Notes under the pieces: model-generated
The model's database searches: none
The model's input: only the letters and a program-made list of their open reading frames with translations
What the model was told of the DNA's origin: nothing
Assembly: GCA_029007415.1 (NCBI GenBank)
Contig: JAQXHT010000012.1
Coordinates: 1 to 8,535 of the forward strand
Length of the DNA: 8,535 bases
From: a bacterium
GTDB taxonomy: Bacteria > Bacillota_I > Bacilli_A > RF39 > UBA660
Reading direction: 5' to 3'
Translations under genes and position numbers: made by a program
Shown: in pieces, positions 1-8,379 of the stretch
Layout of the letters: each line of letters starts with the position of its first letter
How positions within the stretch are numbered: the first letter of the stretch is position 1

Positions 1-692
1 ATATTACTAAAAATATGAAATATTATAACTATTACTATGAAGCCTATTCTGCTGTTTTAAGTGGTTTTATTGGCAATTATTCAATAGAAACTGAAAATGA
101 AGATGGCACTACTTGTTTTCAAGATAAATATGGAATAAAGGCATTTTTGCCTATTGCAAAAAATTACGCATTTAGCCATTATGATGATTTTGGTGCTTCT
201 AGGTCATATGGCTTTAAACGTACTCATTTGGGTAATGATTTAATGGGAAGTATCGGAACTCCAATTATTGCTGTTGAGTCTGGTACTATTGAGCATTTAG
301 GTTGGAATCAATATGGTGGATGGCGTATTGGAATTAGGAGTTTTGATGGGAAAAGGTATTACTATTATGCACATTTAAGAAAAGGCCACCCTTACGCTGC
401 TGGTCTTTCTGAAGGCTCAAAAGTTACTGCTGGTGATGTTATTGGATATCTTGGTATGACAGGATATAGTATAAAAGAAAATGTTAATAATATTAATGTT
501 CCTCATTTGCATTTTGGTATGCAGCTTATTTTTGATGAGTCTCAAATTGAGGGGAATAATGAGATTTGGATTGACGTTTATAATATTATTGAGTTTTTGA
601 AGCAAAATCGTTCTGCTGTTTTTATGAATAATTCTGAGACTAAAGATTATGTTAGGAAATATAATTTTAAATCACTTTCTCCCGCAAAGTAA
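1..692 (+). CDS. M23 family (LytM-type) zinc metallopeptidase, 5' partial
   Basis: This is a peptidoglycan endopeptidase of the M23/LytM family, which cleaves peptide cross-bridges in the cell wall. Numbering from the ATG at 15 (225 residues), the zinc-site signatures are all present: H71-x3-D75 (HLGND), the conserved H120 in YYYAHL, and H164-L-H166 (HLHFG). The domain runs from about residue 65 to 170. Upstream of the ATG at 15 the frame stays open to the window edge (Ile-Thr-Lys-Asn) and I see no ribosome binding site. From memory, clostridial relatives have extra N-terminal sequence before the YYYEAYSAVL stretch. I therefore treat the gene as truncated by the window and the ATG at 15 as probably internal. 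Its last 26 bases overlap, tail to tail, the end of the S1C protease gene on the other strand. The peptidase assignment is firm. The exact substrate and localisation are not visible because the N-terminus is missing. Confidence 0.9.
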   Translation, partial: ITKNMKYYNYYYEAYSAVLSGFIGNYSIETENEDGTTCFQDKYGIKAFLPIAKNYAFSHYDDFGASRSYGFKRTHLGNDLMGSIGTPIIAVESGTIEHLGWNQYGGWRIGIRSFDGKRYYYYAHLRKGHPYAAGLSEGSKVTAGDVIGYLGMTGYSIKENVNNINVPHLHFGMQLIFDESQIEGNNEIWIDVYNIIEFLKQNRSAVFMNNSETKDYVRKYNFKSLSPAK

Positions 693-1807
693 CTTCAATT
701 GTTTTATTTATTTTTCCTCTTGAAATTTGCATAGAGACAACATCATTTGGCTTTTTGCTATAAATATATTCCCTTAAATCATTCATGGTGTTTAACTCTT
801 TTCCATCAATTGAAGAAATTATGTCTCCTTCCTTTAAGTCTGTTTTAGATGCGGGTCCATTTTTTATAATTTCAGCTACATATATACCTTTATTAAAACT
901 TATATTGTTGTCTAAATAAGGTGTAACTTCTTTATCATATGCATACACCCCCATTGTTGCCTGTTCATATGAATTATTATTTTTAAAGCTATCAATAACT
1001 GGTTTAACTACGTTAATTGGAACTGCAAACCCTATTCCCTCTGCTGAAGATATTTTAACAGTATTTATTCCGTATTACTTCACCATTTGGATAAATTAAA
1101 GGTCCTCCACTATTTCCAGGATTAATAGTTGCGTCTGTTTGTATTAAATCTGTCATATATGACAACTTTTCTCCCTCTTCTAATTTTATTGTCCTATTTT
1201 TACTGCTTATAATTCCTGATGTTACTGTTCTTCTAAATTCAAATCCAATTGGATTTCCAATTGCGTATACCGTCTCCCCTATTTTAATTTTGCTTGAATC
1301 TCCCAAATTTAAATACTTCAAATTTTTGGCTTCTATTTTTGTTATTGATAAATCTAAATCAGAATCACTCCAAACCACAATACCTTCATATCTTTTTCCA
1401 TCCTCTAATGTTATATAGCATGTACTTGATTTTCTACCTGTAACATGTTCATTGCTTAAAATGTATCCGTTATTTGTTACTATTATGCCTGTTCCTAATC
1501 CTAATGCATATTCATTACTACCAGAAAATATTGATGTTCCATTATTTTTTAATTTTGAAATTCCTACTACACTTTCCATTGTTTCTTCCAAAATATCTGA
1601 CACAGTTTTGCTGTTTTCTATTGCTTTTTCCACAGTTTGTTCATTTACTGTGGATATCGTTCTTTGTGTTTCATAATTTGAGTCATATATTTCTATATTT
1701 TGATATGTATAGTATAAATATATCGCAATCATGGTTATAGTACTTAATATGATCATCGTTAATAGTACTCTTTTTATTCTATTTTTTTTATTATATTTTT
1801 TTGACAT
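667..1807 (-). pseudogene. HtrA-like S1C serine protease with PDZ domain, frameshifted
   Basis: HtrA/DegP-type envelope proteases degrade misfolded exported proteins. The first frame (1807 down to 1055, 250 residues) has a basic N-terminus, one membrane anchor at about residues 13-33, and a trypsin-like domain. The triad is complete: H121 (SNEHV), D152 (SDLDLS) and S233 (GNSGG). After GEVI (residue 245) it shifts into a short tail and stops. Skipping the base at 1072 restores the expected Gly-Ile-Asn-Thr continuation through ISSAEGIGFAVP. This joins without a stop to the PDZ part (about 952-667), giving about 379 residues in all, a normal length for the family. As written, the product keeps the triad but lacks the last protease strands and the PDZ domain, so it is probably inactive. 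The ATG at 952-954 lacks a good ribosome binding site, so separate translation of the PDZ part is unlikely. The start at 1807 follows AGGAGGT (1813-1819) by 5 bases. A sequencing or assembly error is a real alternative. Confidence 0.88.
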
Positions 1808-1904
1808 CTCTTACCTCCTACTTTTTTATTATGTACTATTTTTCATCTATTAAACTTTTTTCGTTATATATTAAAAAATATTTTTATCTTATAGAATCTT
1901 TTTT

Positions 1905-1932
1905 AAAATATTTTATATAATAACTATGTCAA
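1905..1932 (-). promoter_or_regulatory. Possible sigma-A promoter for the S1C protease gene
   Basis: On the - strand a perfect TTGACA (1932-1927) is followed after 16 bp by TATTTT (1910-1905), which matches the -10 consensus at 4 of 6 positions. A transcript would start near 1898 and have a leader of about 90 bases. The -35 is convincing but the -10 is weak, and other AT-rich -10 choices exist in this stretch. Confidence 0.4.
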
Positions 1933-1936
1933 ATGC

Positions 1937-1965
1937 TTGCAATTTATATATTTTAATAGTATAAT
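1937..1965 (+). promoter_or_regulatory. Sigma-A-type promoter of the NRPS operon
   Basis: TTGCAA (1937-1942) and a perfect TATAAT (1960-1965) are separated by 17 bp, the ideal spacing. Transcription should begin near 1972, giving a leader of about 32 bases before the synthetase start at 2004. The -35 lies only 4 bp from the -35 of the divergent protease promoter. No terminator is visible between the synthetase and the histidine kinase downstream, so this promoter probably serves both. Confidence 0.75.
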
Positions 1966-1990
1966 GCAATTGTTTTAAAATGTTTTTAAA

Positions 1991-1996
1991 AGGGGT
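1991..1996 (+). promoter_or_regulatory. Ribosome binding site fixing the NRPS start at 2004
   Basis: AGGGGT ends 7 bases before the ATG at 2004. An in-frame ATG at 1980 would add eight residues. It has no ribosome binding site and would lie only about 8 bases from the predicted transcript start. The 2004 start also puts the protein's first residues just ahead of the first condensation-domain motif. Confidence 0.75.
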
Positions 1997-2003
1997 AATA
2001 TAT

Positions 2004-5000
2004 ATGGAAAATAAAGAACTTTTTGAATTAACAAATCCACAAAAAAATATTTGGAATTTAGAACAGTTTTATTCTGGTTCTTCTTTAAATACTATTGTTG
2101 GTACTGCATTTATTAATGAAACTGTTAATATTGATATATTAAAAAAATCAATTTTTAATGTCATTCAAAAAAATGATAGTTTTAAATTAAAATTTTTGAT
2201 GGATGATGGATCTATAAAGCAATACTTAAGTAAAGATCTAAATTTTCCTATTTATATGGTTGATGTTTCTTCTATATCTGAATTAAAAGATAAGAGAGCT
2301 AAAATACTTGAAAAACCATTTAATTTATTAAACTCTTTTTTATTTGAATTTTATATTTTTAAGTTTCCTAATAATCATGCTGCATTTATGCTTAAAATTC
2401 ATCATCTAATCTCTGATGCATGGACTTTAGGATTTGTTTCTAATGCAATCATCAAAAATTATTCAGCAATAAAAAATAATTCTATAGTAGAAACTGAAAA
2501 TGTTCCTTCTTATATTGACTATATAAATTCTGAAACAGAATATTTGAACAGCAAGAAATTTGATAAAGATAAAATTTACTGGGAAGAATTGTTTTCTAAT
2601 AGAACATCAATAGCATCTATTCCATCTGTTAAAAAACCTTCAATTATTACAAGCGATGCAAATAGACTTACTTTTGAAATTTCAAACAAAACTATGGAAA
2701 AAATTAGTTTTCTATGCAATAATCTAAAAATTTCAAAATTCAACTTCTTTATGGCTATTATTAGTATTTATATTGGTAAATTAAATAACCTTAATGACTT
2801 TGTAATTGGAACTCCAATTTTAAATAGAGTAAATCATTCTGAAAAAAATTGTACTGGTATGTTTATTAGCACTTTGCCTTTTAAATTTAATTTAAATACT
2901 AGTTTAGGGTTTGATAAATATGTTCAAGAAATTGCTATTTCTTCTTTAAACATGTTAAGACACCAAAAATATCCTTACCAATATTTATTAGAACATTTAA
3001 GGAAACAAGATGCTGATTTACCTAATTTGTTTAATATATTAGTTTCATATCAGTTAACAAATGCAAAAAATAATAATGAAGATATAAATTACACAACTGA
3101 ATGGACTTTTAATAAAAACTGTTCAAATAATTTAGAAATTCATATGTATGATATAAATGATACAGGTTCTTTAGACATATCTTATGATTACCAAACGTCT
3201 TTATATAATATGTCAGATATTAAAAATTTACATAATAGAATTCTAAATATAATCGATCAAGTTTTAAAAAATAACTCTATTCTAATTGAAAATATAGATA
3301 TTCTTACTTTTGATGAAAAGGATTTTTTAATAAATAAACTTAATATGACAGATTGTAATTATGATAGTTCTAAAACAATTGTAAACATGTTTGAGGAATC
3401 AGTTGAACTTAATCCTAATAAAACTGCTTTAATAAGCAATAACTTTCATTATACATATAAAGAACTTAATGAATATGCTAATATATTAGCACATTCATTA
3501 AGCAATAACTATTCTGTAAAACCTAATGATATTGTTGGAATTATGCTACATAGATCTCCGGAAATGATTATTGGATTACTTGCTATAATTAAGTGTGGTG
3601 CTACTTATTTGCCTATAGACCCTGATTATCCAGATGAGCGCATCAAATATATGTTAGAAAATAGTGGTGCTAAAACAATCTTAACAGATGATTTAACAGG
3701 CACTTCTATTCCTGTTAAAAATACAAAAGTTAATATTAAATTGACCTCAAAAATATATAAAGATAAATCTAGTGATGATAAGTCAAATCTATATATAAAG
3801 CAACCTTCTAACTCTTTGCTTTATTTAATTTATACTTCTGGTTCAACAGGAAAACCTAAAGGTGTGATGATAACTCATAAAAACGTTAATAATTTTATAA
3901 ATGGTATGAAAAATATTATCGATTTTTCATCAAATAAAGTTATGGTCTCTTTAACCACTATATGTTTTGATATTTTTGGACTAGAACTTTGGTGTTCTTT
4001 AACATCCGGTCTTACTTTTGTTTTAGCAAATGAGAAAGAACAAAATGATGCAAAATTGTTAAATGATTTATGTTTAAAAAATAATGTTAATATGATGCAA
4101 ACAACACCATCTAGATATTTATCACTTTTATCAGATACCGATAATTTAGACTTTCTAAAAAACATTACTGATATAATGGTTGGTGGTGAAGCACTTACTA
4201 AAAATTTATTAGATATTTTCAAAAAATATTCTAATGCCAAAATATATAATATGTATGGTCCTACAGAAACAACAATTTGGTCTACGGTTAAAGATTTATC
4301 TGATTCAGATCAAATAACTATAGGTAAGCCAATAGCAAATACACAATGCTATATTTTAGATAACAATTTAAACTTATTACCACCGTATACTCCTGGTAAC
4401 TTATACATTGGAGGAGATGGCGTCTCTTCAGGATACTTAAATAGACCTGAATTGACAAAAGCGAAGTTTATTTCTTCACCTTTTAAAGAAAATCGTTTAA
4501 TTTACAATACGAACGATTTAGCTTATATTACAGATAATGGAGAAATTGTTCATTTAGGTAGAACAGATTTCCAAGTAAAATTAAGAGGCTATAGAATAGA
4601 ACTCGGTGAAATAGAAAATAAAATAATGAAATATCCTAATATAAATAATGTTGTAGTTATAGCAGATAGTACAAATAAATATCTTCTTTGTTATTATGTT
4701 GCAACAGAAGATATAAATATATCAAAATTATCTTCTTATCTTTTAAAATATCTTCCTAACTATATGATTCCAGCTTATTTTAAGAGATTAGATAAAATTC
4801 CTTTGACACCTAATGGCAAAGTTGATAGAAAATCATTACCTGTAATAGATACTTCTATAAACATTGAATCTCCTTCTACAGATACTGAAAAATTAATTGC
4901 TTCCGCTTTATCTACAATTTTGAAAAGAGAAGACCTTGATATAAATACACCTTTCCTTTCTTTAGGATTAGACTCTTTAGGACTTATACAATTACAAACA

Positions 5001-6320
5001 TTATTACTTACTTATAAACTTAACCTAACAACCCAAGATTTTTATAGATATCCTTCTATTAAAACATTAGCAAAGCGTATTGATTCTCACTTAGAATATT
5101 ATACAGAATTAGAATCAAATATTCCTGAAGAATTTAAACATACTGAATCAGAATTAAAAGATATAAATCTTTCTACTGATTCTAATGTACTAGGAAATGT
5201 ACTTTTAACAGGAACTAATGGATTTATAGGCATACATGTTTTACATGAGCTTCTATTTAATTCTAATTCTAAGATTCACTGTTTTGTTAGAGGTACAAGC
5301 CTTAATCATTCTATACAAAGATTAGATGATAGTTTTAACTTTTATTTTGGTCTTTCTATAAAGCCTTATCTTGGTAATAGAATCGAAGTTTATAATGGTC
5401 ACATAACAGAGGATAATTTCAAATTGTCTCAGAAAGCTTTAAATTTTTTAGTACAAGATGTAGACACTATTATACATACTGCTGCAATTGTAAAGCACTA
5501 TGGAGATTTCGAACAATTTAAAAAAACAAATATTGATGGAGCCAAAAATATTGTTGAATTTGCTTTTAAAAATAAAAAAAGATTAATACATATTTCTTCT
5601 ATTAGTGTTTCTGGTAATTACTTAGTTAAGCAAAATAATAAAAATGTTAAATTTTCTGAAAATGATTTATATATTGGTCAACATTATACAAATAATGTTT
5701 ATGTTAACAGTAAGTTTGATGCGGAAAAAATAGTATATTCATATATGCAAAAAGGATTAATAGCTGAAGTTCTTAGAATAGGAATTTTAAGTGGTCGATA
5801 TTCAGATGGATTTTTCCAAAAGAATATTTCTGAAAATGCCTTTTATGGTAGAATAAAATCATTAGTGGATTTGCACTGTGTATCTGAAAAGATGCTTGAC
5901 CAAAAAATAGAATTTACACCTGTAGACTTATGTGCAAAAGCTATTGTATTACTTTCTTCCTCTAAAATAGCAGAAAATAAAGTTTACCATTTATATAACG
6001 ATAATTTTTATACTATAAGAGAAGTTATAGACACTTTAAAAAATTTTGATATTAACATATCAATAATTTCTGAAAAAAATTTTGAAGATACTATTTTAAA
6101 AATTTCTAAAGATAAATCATCAAGTAATTCTTTAAAAGCTATTATAAACGATATTTCTTTAGATAATTCAGATTTAGCTTTGGATTATGGATTCACAGTA
6201 AACATATTATCTGATTATACCAAAAACTATTTAAAAGCTTTCAATTTTAAATGGCCAGAAAATAGTTCTGTTTATTTAAATAAAATTATTGCATACATGA
6301 AATATGTAAAATTTTTATAA
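2004..6320 (+). CDS. Single-module NRPS, C-A-T-R, with terminal thioester reductase
   Basis: This 1438-residue cytoplasmic synthetase activates one amino acid, condenses it with a donor and releases the product by NAD(P)H-dependent reduction. The condensation domain (about 5-430) has an intact HHxxxDxW (H133, H134, D138, W140) plus IGTPxxxR and HQxYPY motifs. The adenylation domain (about 456-950) has YTSGSTGKPKG (610-620), FDIFG (D656), YGPTETT (751-757), A8 (852-869) and the A10 lysine K939. Motif A7 reads YNTND (834-838) where TGD is usual. The carrier protein has LGLDSL with phosphopantetheine Ser991. The reductase (about 1060-1438) has GTNGFIG (1070-1076) and YxxxK (Y1233, K1237). Aligning the pocket by eye to GrsA gives D-I-L-Q-M-G-M-I-W-K, close to the glycine code. 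No carrier domain precedes the condensation domain, so the donor is an acyl-CoA/ACP or arrives in trans. No phosphopantetheinyl transferase or exporter lies in the window. The domain calls are sure; the substrate and product are inferred. Confidence 0.95.
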   Translation: MENKELFELTNPQKNIWNLEQFYSGSSLNTIVGTAFINETVNIDILKKSIFNVIQKNDSFKLKFLMDDGSIKQYLSKDLNFPIYMVDVSSISELKDKRAKILEKPFNLLNSFLFEFYIFKFPNNHAAFMLKIHHLISDAWTLGFVSNAIIKNYSAIKNNSIVETENVPSYIDYINSETEYLNSKKFDKDKIYWEELFSNRTSIASIPSVKKPSIITSDANRLTFEISNKTMEKISFLCNNLKISKFNFFMAIISIYIGKLNNLNDFVIGTPILNRVNHSEKNCTGMFISTLPFKFNLNTSLGFDKYVQEIAISSLNMLRHQKYPYQYLLEHLRKQDADLPNLFNILVSYQLTNAKNNNEDINYTTEWTFNKNCSNNLEIHMYDINDTGSLDISYDYQTSLYNMSDIKNLHNRILNIIDQVLKNNSILIENIDILTFDEKDFLINKLNMTDCNYDSSKTIVNMFEESVELNPNKTALISNNFHYTYKELNEYANILAHSLSNNYSVKPNDIVGIMLHRSPEMIIGLLAIIKCGATYLPIDPDYPDERIKYMLENSGAKTILTDDLTGTSIPVKNTKVNIKLTSKIYKDKSSDDKSNLYIKQPSNSLLYLIYTSGSTGKPKGVMITHKNVNNFINGMKNIIDFSSNKVMVSLTTICFDIFGLELWCSLTSGLTFVLANEKEQNDAKLLNDLCLKNNVNMMQTTPSRYLSLLSDTDNLDFLKNITDIMVGGEALTKNLLDIFKKYSNAKIYNMYGPTETTIWSTVKDLSDSDQITIGKPIANTQCYILDNNLNLLPPYTPGNLYIGGDGVSSGYLNRPELTKAKFISSPFKENRLIYNTNDLAYITDNGEIVHLGRTDFQVKLRGYRIELGEIENKIMKYPNINNVVVIADSTNKYLLCYYVATEDINISKLSSYLLKYLPNYMIPAYFKRLDKIPLTPNGKVDRKSLPVIDTSINIESPSTDTEKLIASALSTILKREDLDINTPFLSLGLDSLGLIQLQTLLLTYKLNLTTQDFYRYPSIKTLAKRIDSHLEYYTELESNIPEEFKHTESELKDINLSTDSNVLGNVLLTGTNGFIGIHVLHELLFNSNSKIHCFVRGTSLNHSIQRLDDSFNFYFGLSIKPYLGNRIEVYNGHITEDNFKLSQKALNFLVQDVDTIIHTAAIVKHYGDFEQFKKTNIDGAKNIVEFAFKNKKRLIHISSISVSGNYLVKQNNKNVKFSENDLYIGQHYTNNVYVNSKFDAEKIVYSYMQKGLIAEVLRIGILSGRYSDGFFQKNISENAFYGRIKSLVDLHCVSEKMLDQKIEFTPVDLCAKAIVLLSSSKIAENKVYHLYNDNFYTIREVIDTLKNFDINISIISEKNFEDTILKISKDKSSSNSLKAIINDISLDNSDLALDYGFTVNILSDYTKNYLKAFNFKWPENSSVYLNKIIAYMKYVKFL

Positions 6321-6339
6321 AGGAGATTTTATGTTATGA
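6320..6339 (+). promoter_or_regulatory. Kinase ribosome binding site with a two-codon mini-ORF
   Basis: AAGGAGA (6320-6326) begins on the last base of the synthetase stop codon. Two ATGs follow. The first (6331) encodes only Met-Leu and then stops at TGA 6337-6339. The second (6336) is the kinase start and overlaps that stop codon as ATGA. The spacing is 5 bases to the first ATG and 10 to the second. This suggests translational coupling or damping of kinase expression, but it may be chance. Confidence 0.5.
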
Positions 6340-8330
6340 AAAAAATTTCTTGTTTTACTAAACCTAGTACAAAAATACTTTTTCGTTATTGTATAATTGC
6401 TATCGTTTTTTTACTTATATGTGCATTTCTGTTACCTACTTTATTAAATTATGCTCCAGGTTCCATTAATACACCTTTTGATATAGAAATGTCATATATA
6501 TCTTATACTCAACAATTTTTAATTGTTGGTATTGTTATAATTTTATCAATATCAATTACTACAAAATTATTATTAAAAGACATTGATAATTGGTATATGA
6601 ATAGAGATAATTCAAAAATTTATAATGACAAAAATATAATATTAAAGATAAGGAAGAAATGTTTTAATCTTCCATATATAATATTTTTAATTGAAATTCT
6701 TTTACCTACAGTTGGAATTTCTGGGGTTTTATTTTTTACAGGAAGCCATCATATAGTTATGTTTTTTAAAATTTTAGTTATACTTGTATCATTAGTTTTT
6801 TTGTTAGCTATTTTTACATATATACTTTCAAAAGAACTTTATGATAATATATTGGCTAGCACTTATAAAGATGATATTGACATTGGATTTCGTCTAAACC
6901 TAAAATATAAAATTTTTATGCAAATATTACCAGTTTTTATGTCTGTTATTTTGTTAACATCTTTTATAGGATATTCACGATCTGTAAAAGAAAAGGAAGA
7001 TTTATTATTTAATTTTTATGAAAAAAATTTAAATAACACCTTTTCTGATACTACTATTTATGATAAAGAAACGGTAATATCACTTTTAAATAGTATGGAA
7101 CTATATGATAGTTCACATTCAAAAATTTTAATATTTGATAAGAATGTAGATGTAATACATGGTAATTATCCAAGTGATTTTCTAATCGCTTATACTAAAG
7201 AACTTTCATCACAATATAATGGTAAAACCTATGACAGTTATGGAATTGATACACAGGGTGCAACAAAACTTATAAAAACCAATAATGGTGAATGCTATGT
7301 TTGTATTACATATGATACTTTTTCAATAGAAATATTATATTTCTTATTATGTAGTTCTATATTTTTAACTTTAATTATTATTGTGACATTAAATTTATTT
7401 TCTAATTCTTTAGTTAAAGATATAAAATTAGTTACAACAGGTTTAAACTCTATTACTAAAAATGAAAATGTAAAATTTGAAAAATTACCTGTTATTTCAA
7501 ATGATGAAATTGGTGATTTAGTTATAGCTTTTAATAAGGTTCAAAAATTAAATAGTGAACATATATTACAAATAAAAAATAATCAAGAAACTCTTATGGA
7601 GAGCGAACGTCTTGCATCACTTGGACAATTAATAGGTGGAATTGCGCACAACTTAAAAACACCTATAATGTCAATATCTGGAGCTGCAGAAGGTTTAACA
7701 GATTTAGTAAAAGAATATGATTCTTCTATTGATGACCCAGAAGTAAATAGCCAAGACCATCATGATATTGCTAAAGATATGAGTGAGTGGATAGAAAAAA
7801 TTAAAGAATATACTGCTTATATGTCAGATATTATTACAGCTGTTAAGGGCCAGGCTGTTACGCTTTCTGAGACAGAAAATGTTTATTTTGATTTAGAAGA
7901 ATTGGTTAAAAGAGTAGATATACTAATGAAACATGAACTTAAAAATGCACTTGTTTATTTAAATGTTAAAATGAAAGCTCCAGAAAATATTATAATACAT
8001 GGTGATATAAATAGTTTAGTACAAGTTATAAATAATATGATTTCTAATAGTATACAAGCATACAACGGAAAACCTGAACAAAATATTGACTTAATCTTGG
8101 AAAAAGTAGATGAAAAATTAATAATTTCTGTTAAAGATTATGGCTCTGGTTTACCAAAAAAAGTTCAAAATAAGCTATTTAAAGAAATGATTACTACTAA
8201 AGGTAAAAATGGCACTGGACTGGGCTTATATATGTCTTACTCTACAATAAAAGCTCACTTTAATGGTGATATTACATTTGAACCAGAAGAAGGCAAAGGA
8301 ACTACGTTTAATATTATTTTGCCTTTATAA
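6336..8330 (+). CDS. Membrane sensor histidine kinase (6 TM, HAMP, HisKA, HATPase)
   Basis: This 664-residue protein senses an external or membrane signal, autophosphorylates on His and passes phosphate to a response regulator. Six likely membrane segments lie at about 15-37, 61-80, 113-135, 140-164, 192-212 and 332-355. The stretch from about 213 to 331 should face outside and be the sensing domain; it contains a C320-x-x-C323 pair near its end. A HAMP-like linker follows (about 356-410, with DEIGDLVIAFN), then a helical SERLASLGQL lead-in. The phosphoacceptor is H438 in HNLKTP, where Asn replaces the usual Glu/Asp after His. The ATPase domain has its N box at N567-N571, DYGSG (D601, G603, G605), and GTGLGL (626-631). 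It starts 15 bp after the synthetase on the same strand with no visible terminator between, so the two are probably co-transcribed. A response regulator begins 138 bp downstream and is its likely partner. The signal is unknown; detecting the synthetase product is a hypothesis. Confidence 0.95.
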   Translation: MKKISCFTKPSTKILFRYCIIAIVFLLICAFLLPTLLNYAPGSINTPFDIEMSYISYTQQFLIVGIVIILSISITTKLLLKDIDNWYMNRDNSKIYNDKNIILKIRKKCFNLPYIIFLIEILLPTVGISGVLFFTGSHHIVMFFKILVILVSLVFLLAIFTYILSKELYDNILASTYKDDIDIGFRLNLKYKIFMQILPVFMSVILLTSFIGYSRSVKEKEDLLFNFYEKNLNNTFSDTTIYDKETVISLLNSMELYDSSHSKILIFDKNVDVIHGNYPSDFLIAYTKELSSQYNGKTYDSYGIDTQGATKLIKTNNGECYVCITYDTFSIEILYFLLCSSIFLTLIIIVTLNLFSNSLVKDIKLVTTGLNSITKNENVKFEKLPVISNDEIGDLVIAFNKVQKLNSEHILQIKNNQETLMESERLASLGQLIGGIAHNLKTPIMSISGAAEGLTDLVKEYDSSIDDPEVNSQDHHDIAKDMSEWIEKIKEYTAYMSDIITAVKGQAVTLSETENVYFDLEELVKRVDILMKHELKNALVYLNVKMKAPENIIIHGDINSLVQVINNMISNSIQAYNGKPEQNIDLILEKVDEKLIISVKDYGSGLPKKVQNKLFKEMITTKGKNGTGLGLYMSYSTIKAHFNGDITFEPEEGKGTTFNIILPL

Positions 8331-8333
8331 AAA

Positions 8334-8349
8334 CTGCTCATAAAAGCAG
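8334..8349 (+). terminator. Weak hairpin after the kinase gene, possible terminator
   Basis: Starting 3 bases after the kinase stop codon, CTGCT and AGCAG form a 5-bp stem around a 6-base loop (CATAAA). The bases after it are T-rich (TGTTTATAATTTT) but not a clean U-run. It could attenuate transcription from the synthetase operon into the regulator. As an intrinsic terminator it is poor, so partial read-through is likely. Confidence 0.3.
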
Positions 8350-8379
8350 GTGTTTATAATTTTGTCCCTTGTTATAAAA

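Noticed and set aside
417..605. 62-codon - strand open frame inside the M23 gene
   Set aside because: It is antisense to the zinc-site region, and its Asn/Ile-rich composition is what AT-rich shadow frames give.
1060..1080. Programmed ribosomal frameshift in the S1C protease
   Set aside because: No slippery sequence, stimulatory hairpin or internal Shine-Dalgarno is visible, and the family is not known to use frameshifting.
1452..1740. Two overlapping + strand open frames opposite the S1C protease
   Set aside because: They run antisense to the conserved protease domain and membrane anchor; the products are low-complexity hydrophobic shadows without family resemblance.
1938..1971. Direct repeat TGCAATT (1938-1944 and 1965-1971) around the synthetase -10
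   Set aside because: A seven-base repeat in AT-rich DNA, partly made of promoter elements, is too weak to call an operator.
1971..1991. Near-tandem TGTTTTAAAA / TGTTTTTAAAA in the synthetase leader
   Set aside because: Low-complexity AT sequence; no structure or known site is supported.
1980..2003. Upstream in-frame ATG at 1980 as the synthetase start
   Set aside because: It has no ribosome binding site and lies about 8 bases from the predicted transcript start, while ATG 2004 has AGGGGT at good spacing.
3875..4240. 121-codon open frame on the - strand inside the synthetase
   Set aside because: It lies wholly antisense to the conserved adenylation core, has no recognisable domain and is expected by chance opposite an AT-rich gene.
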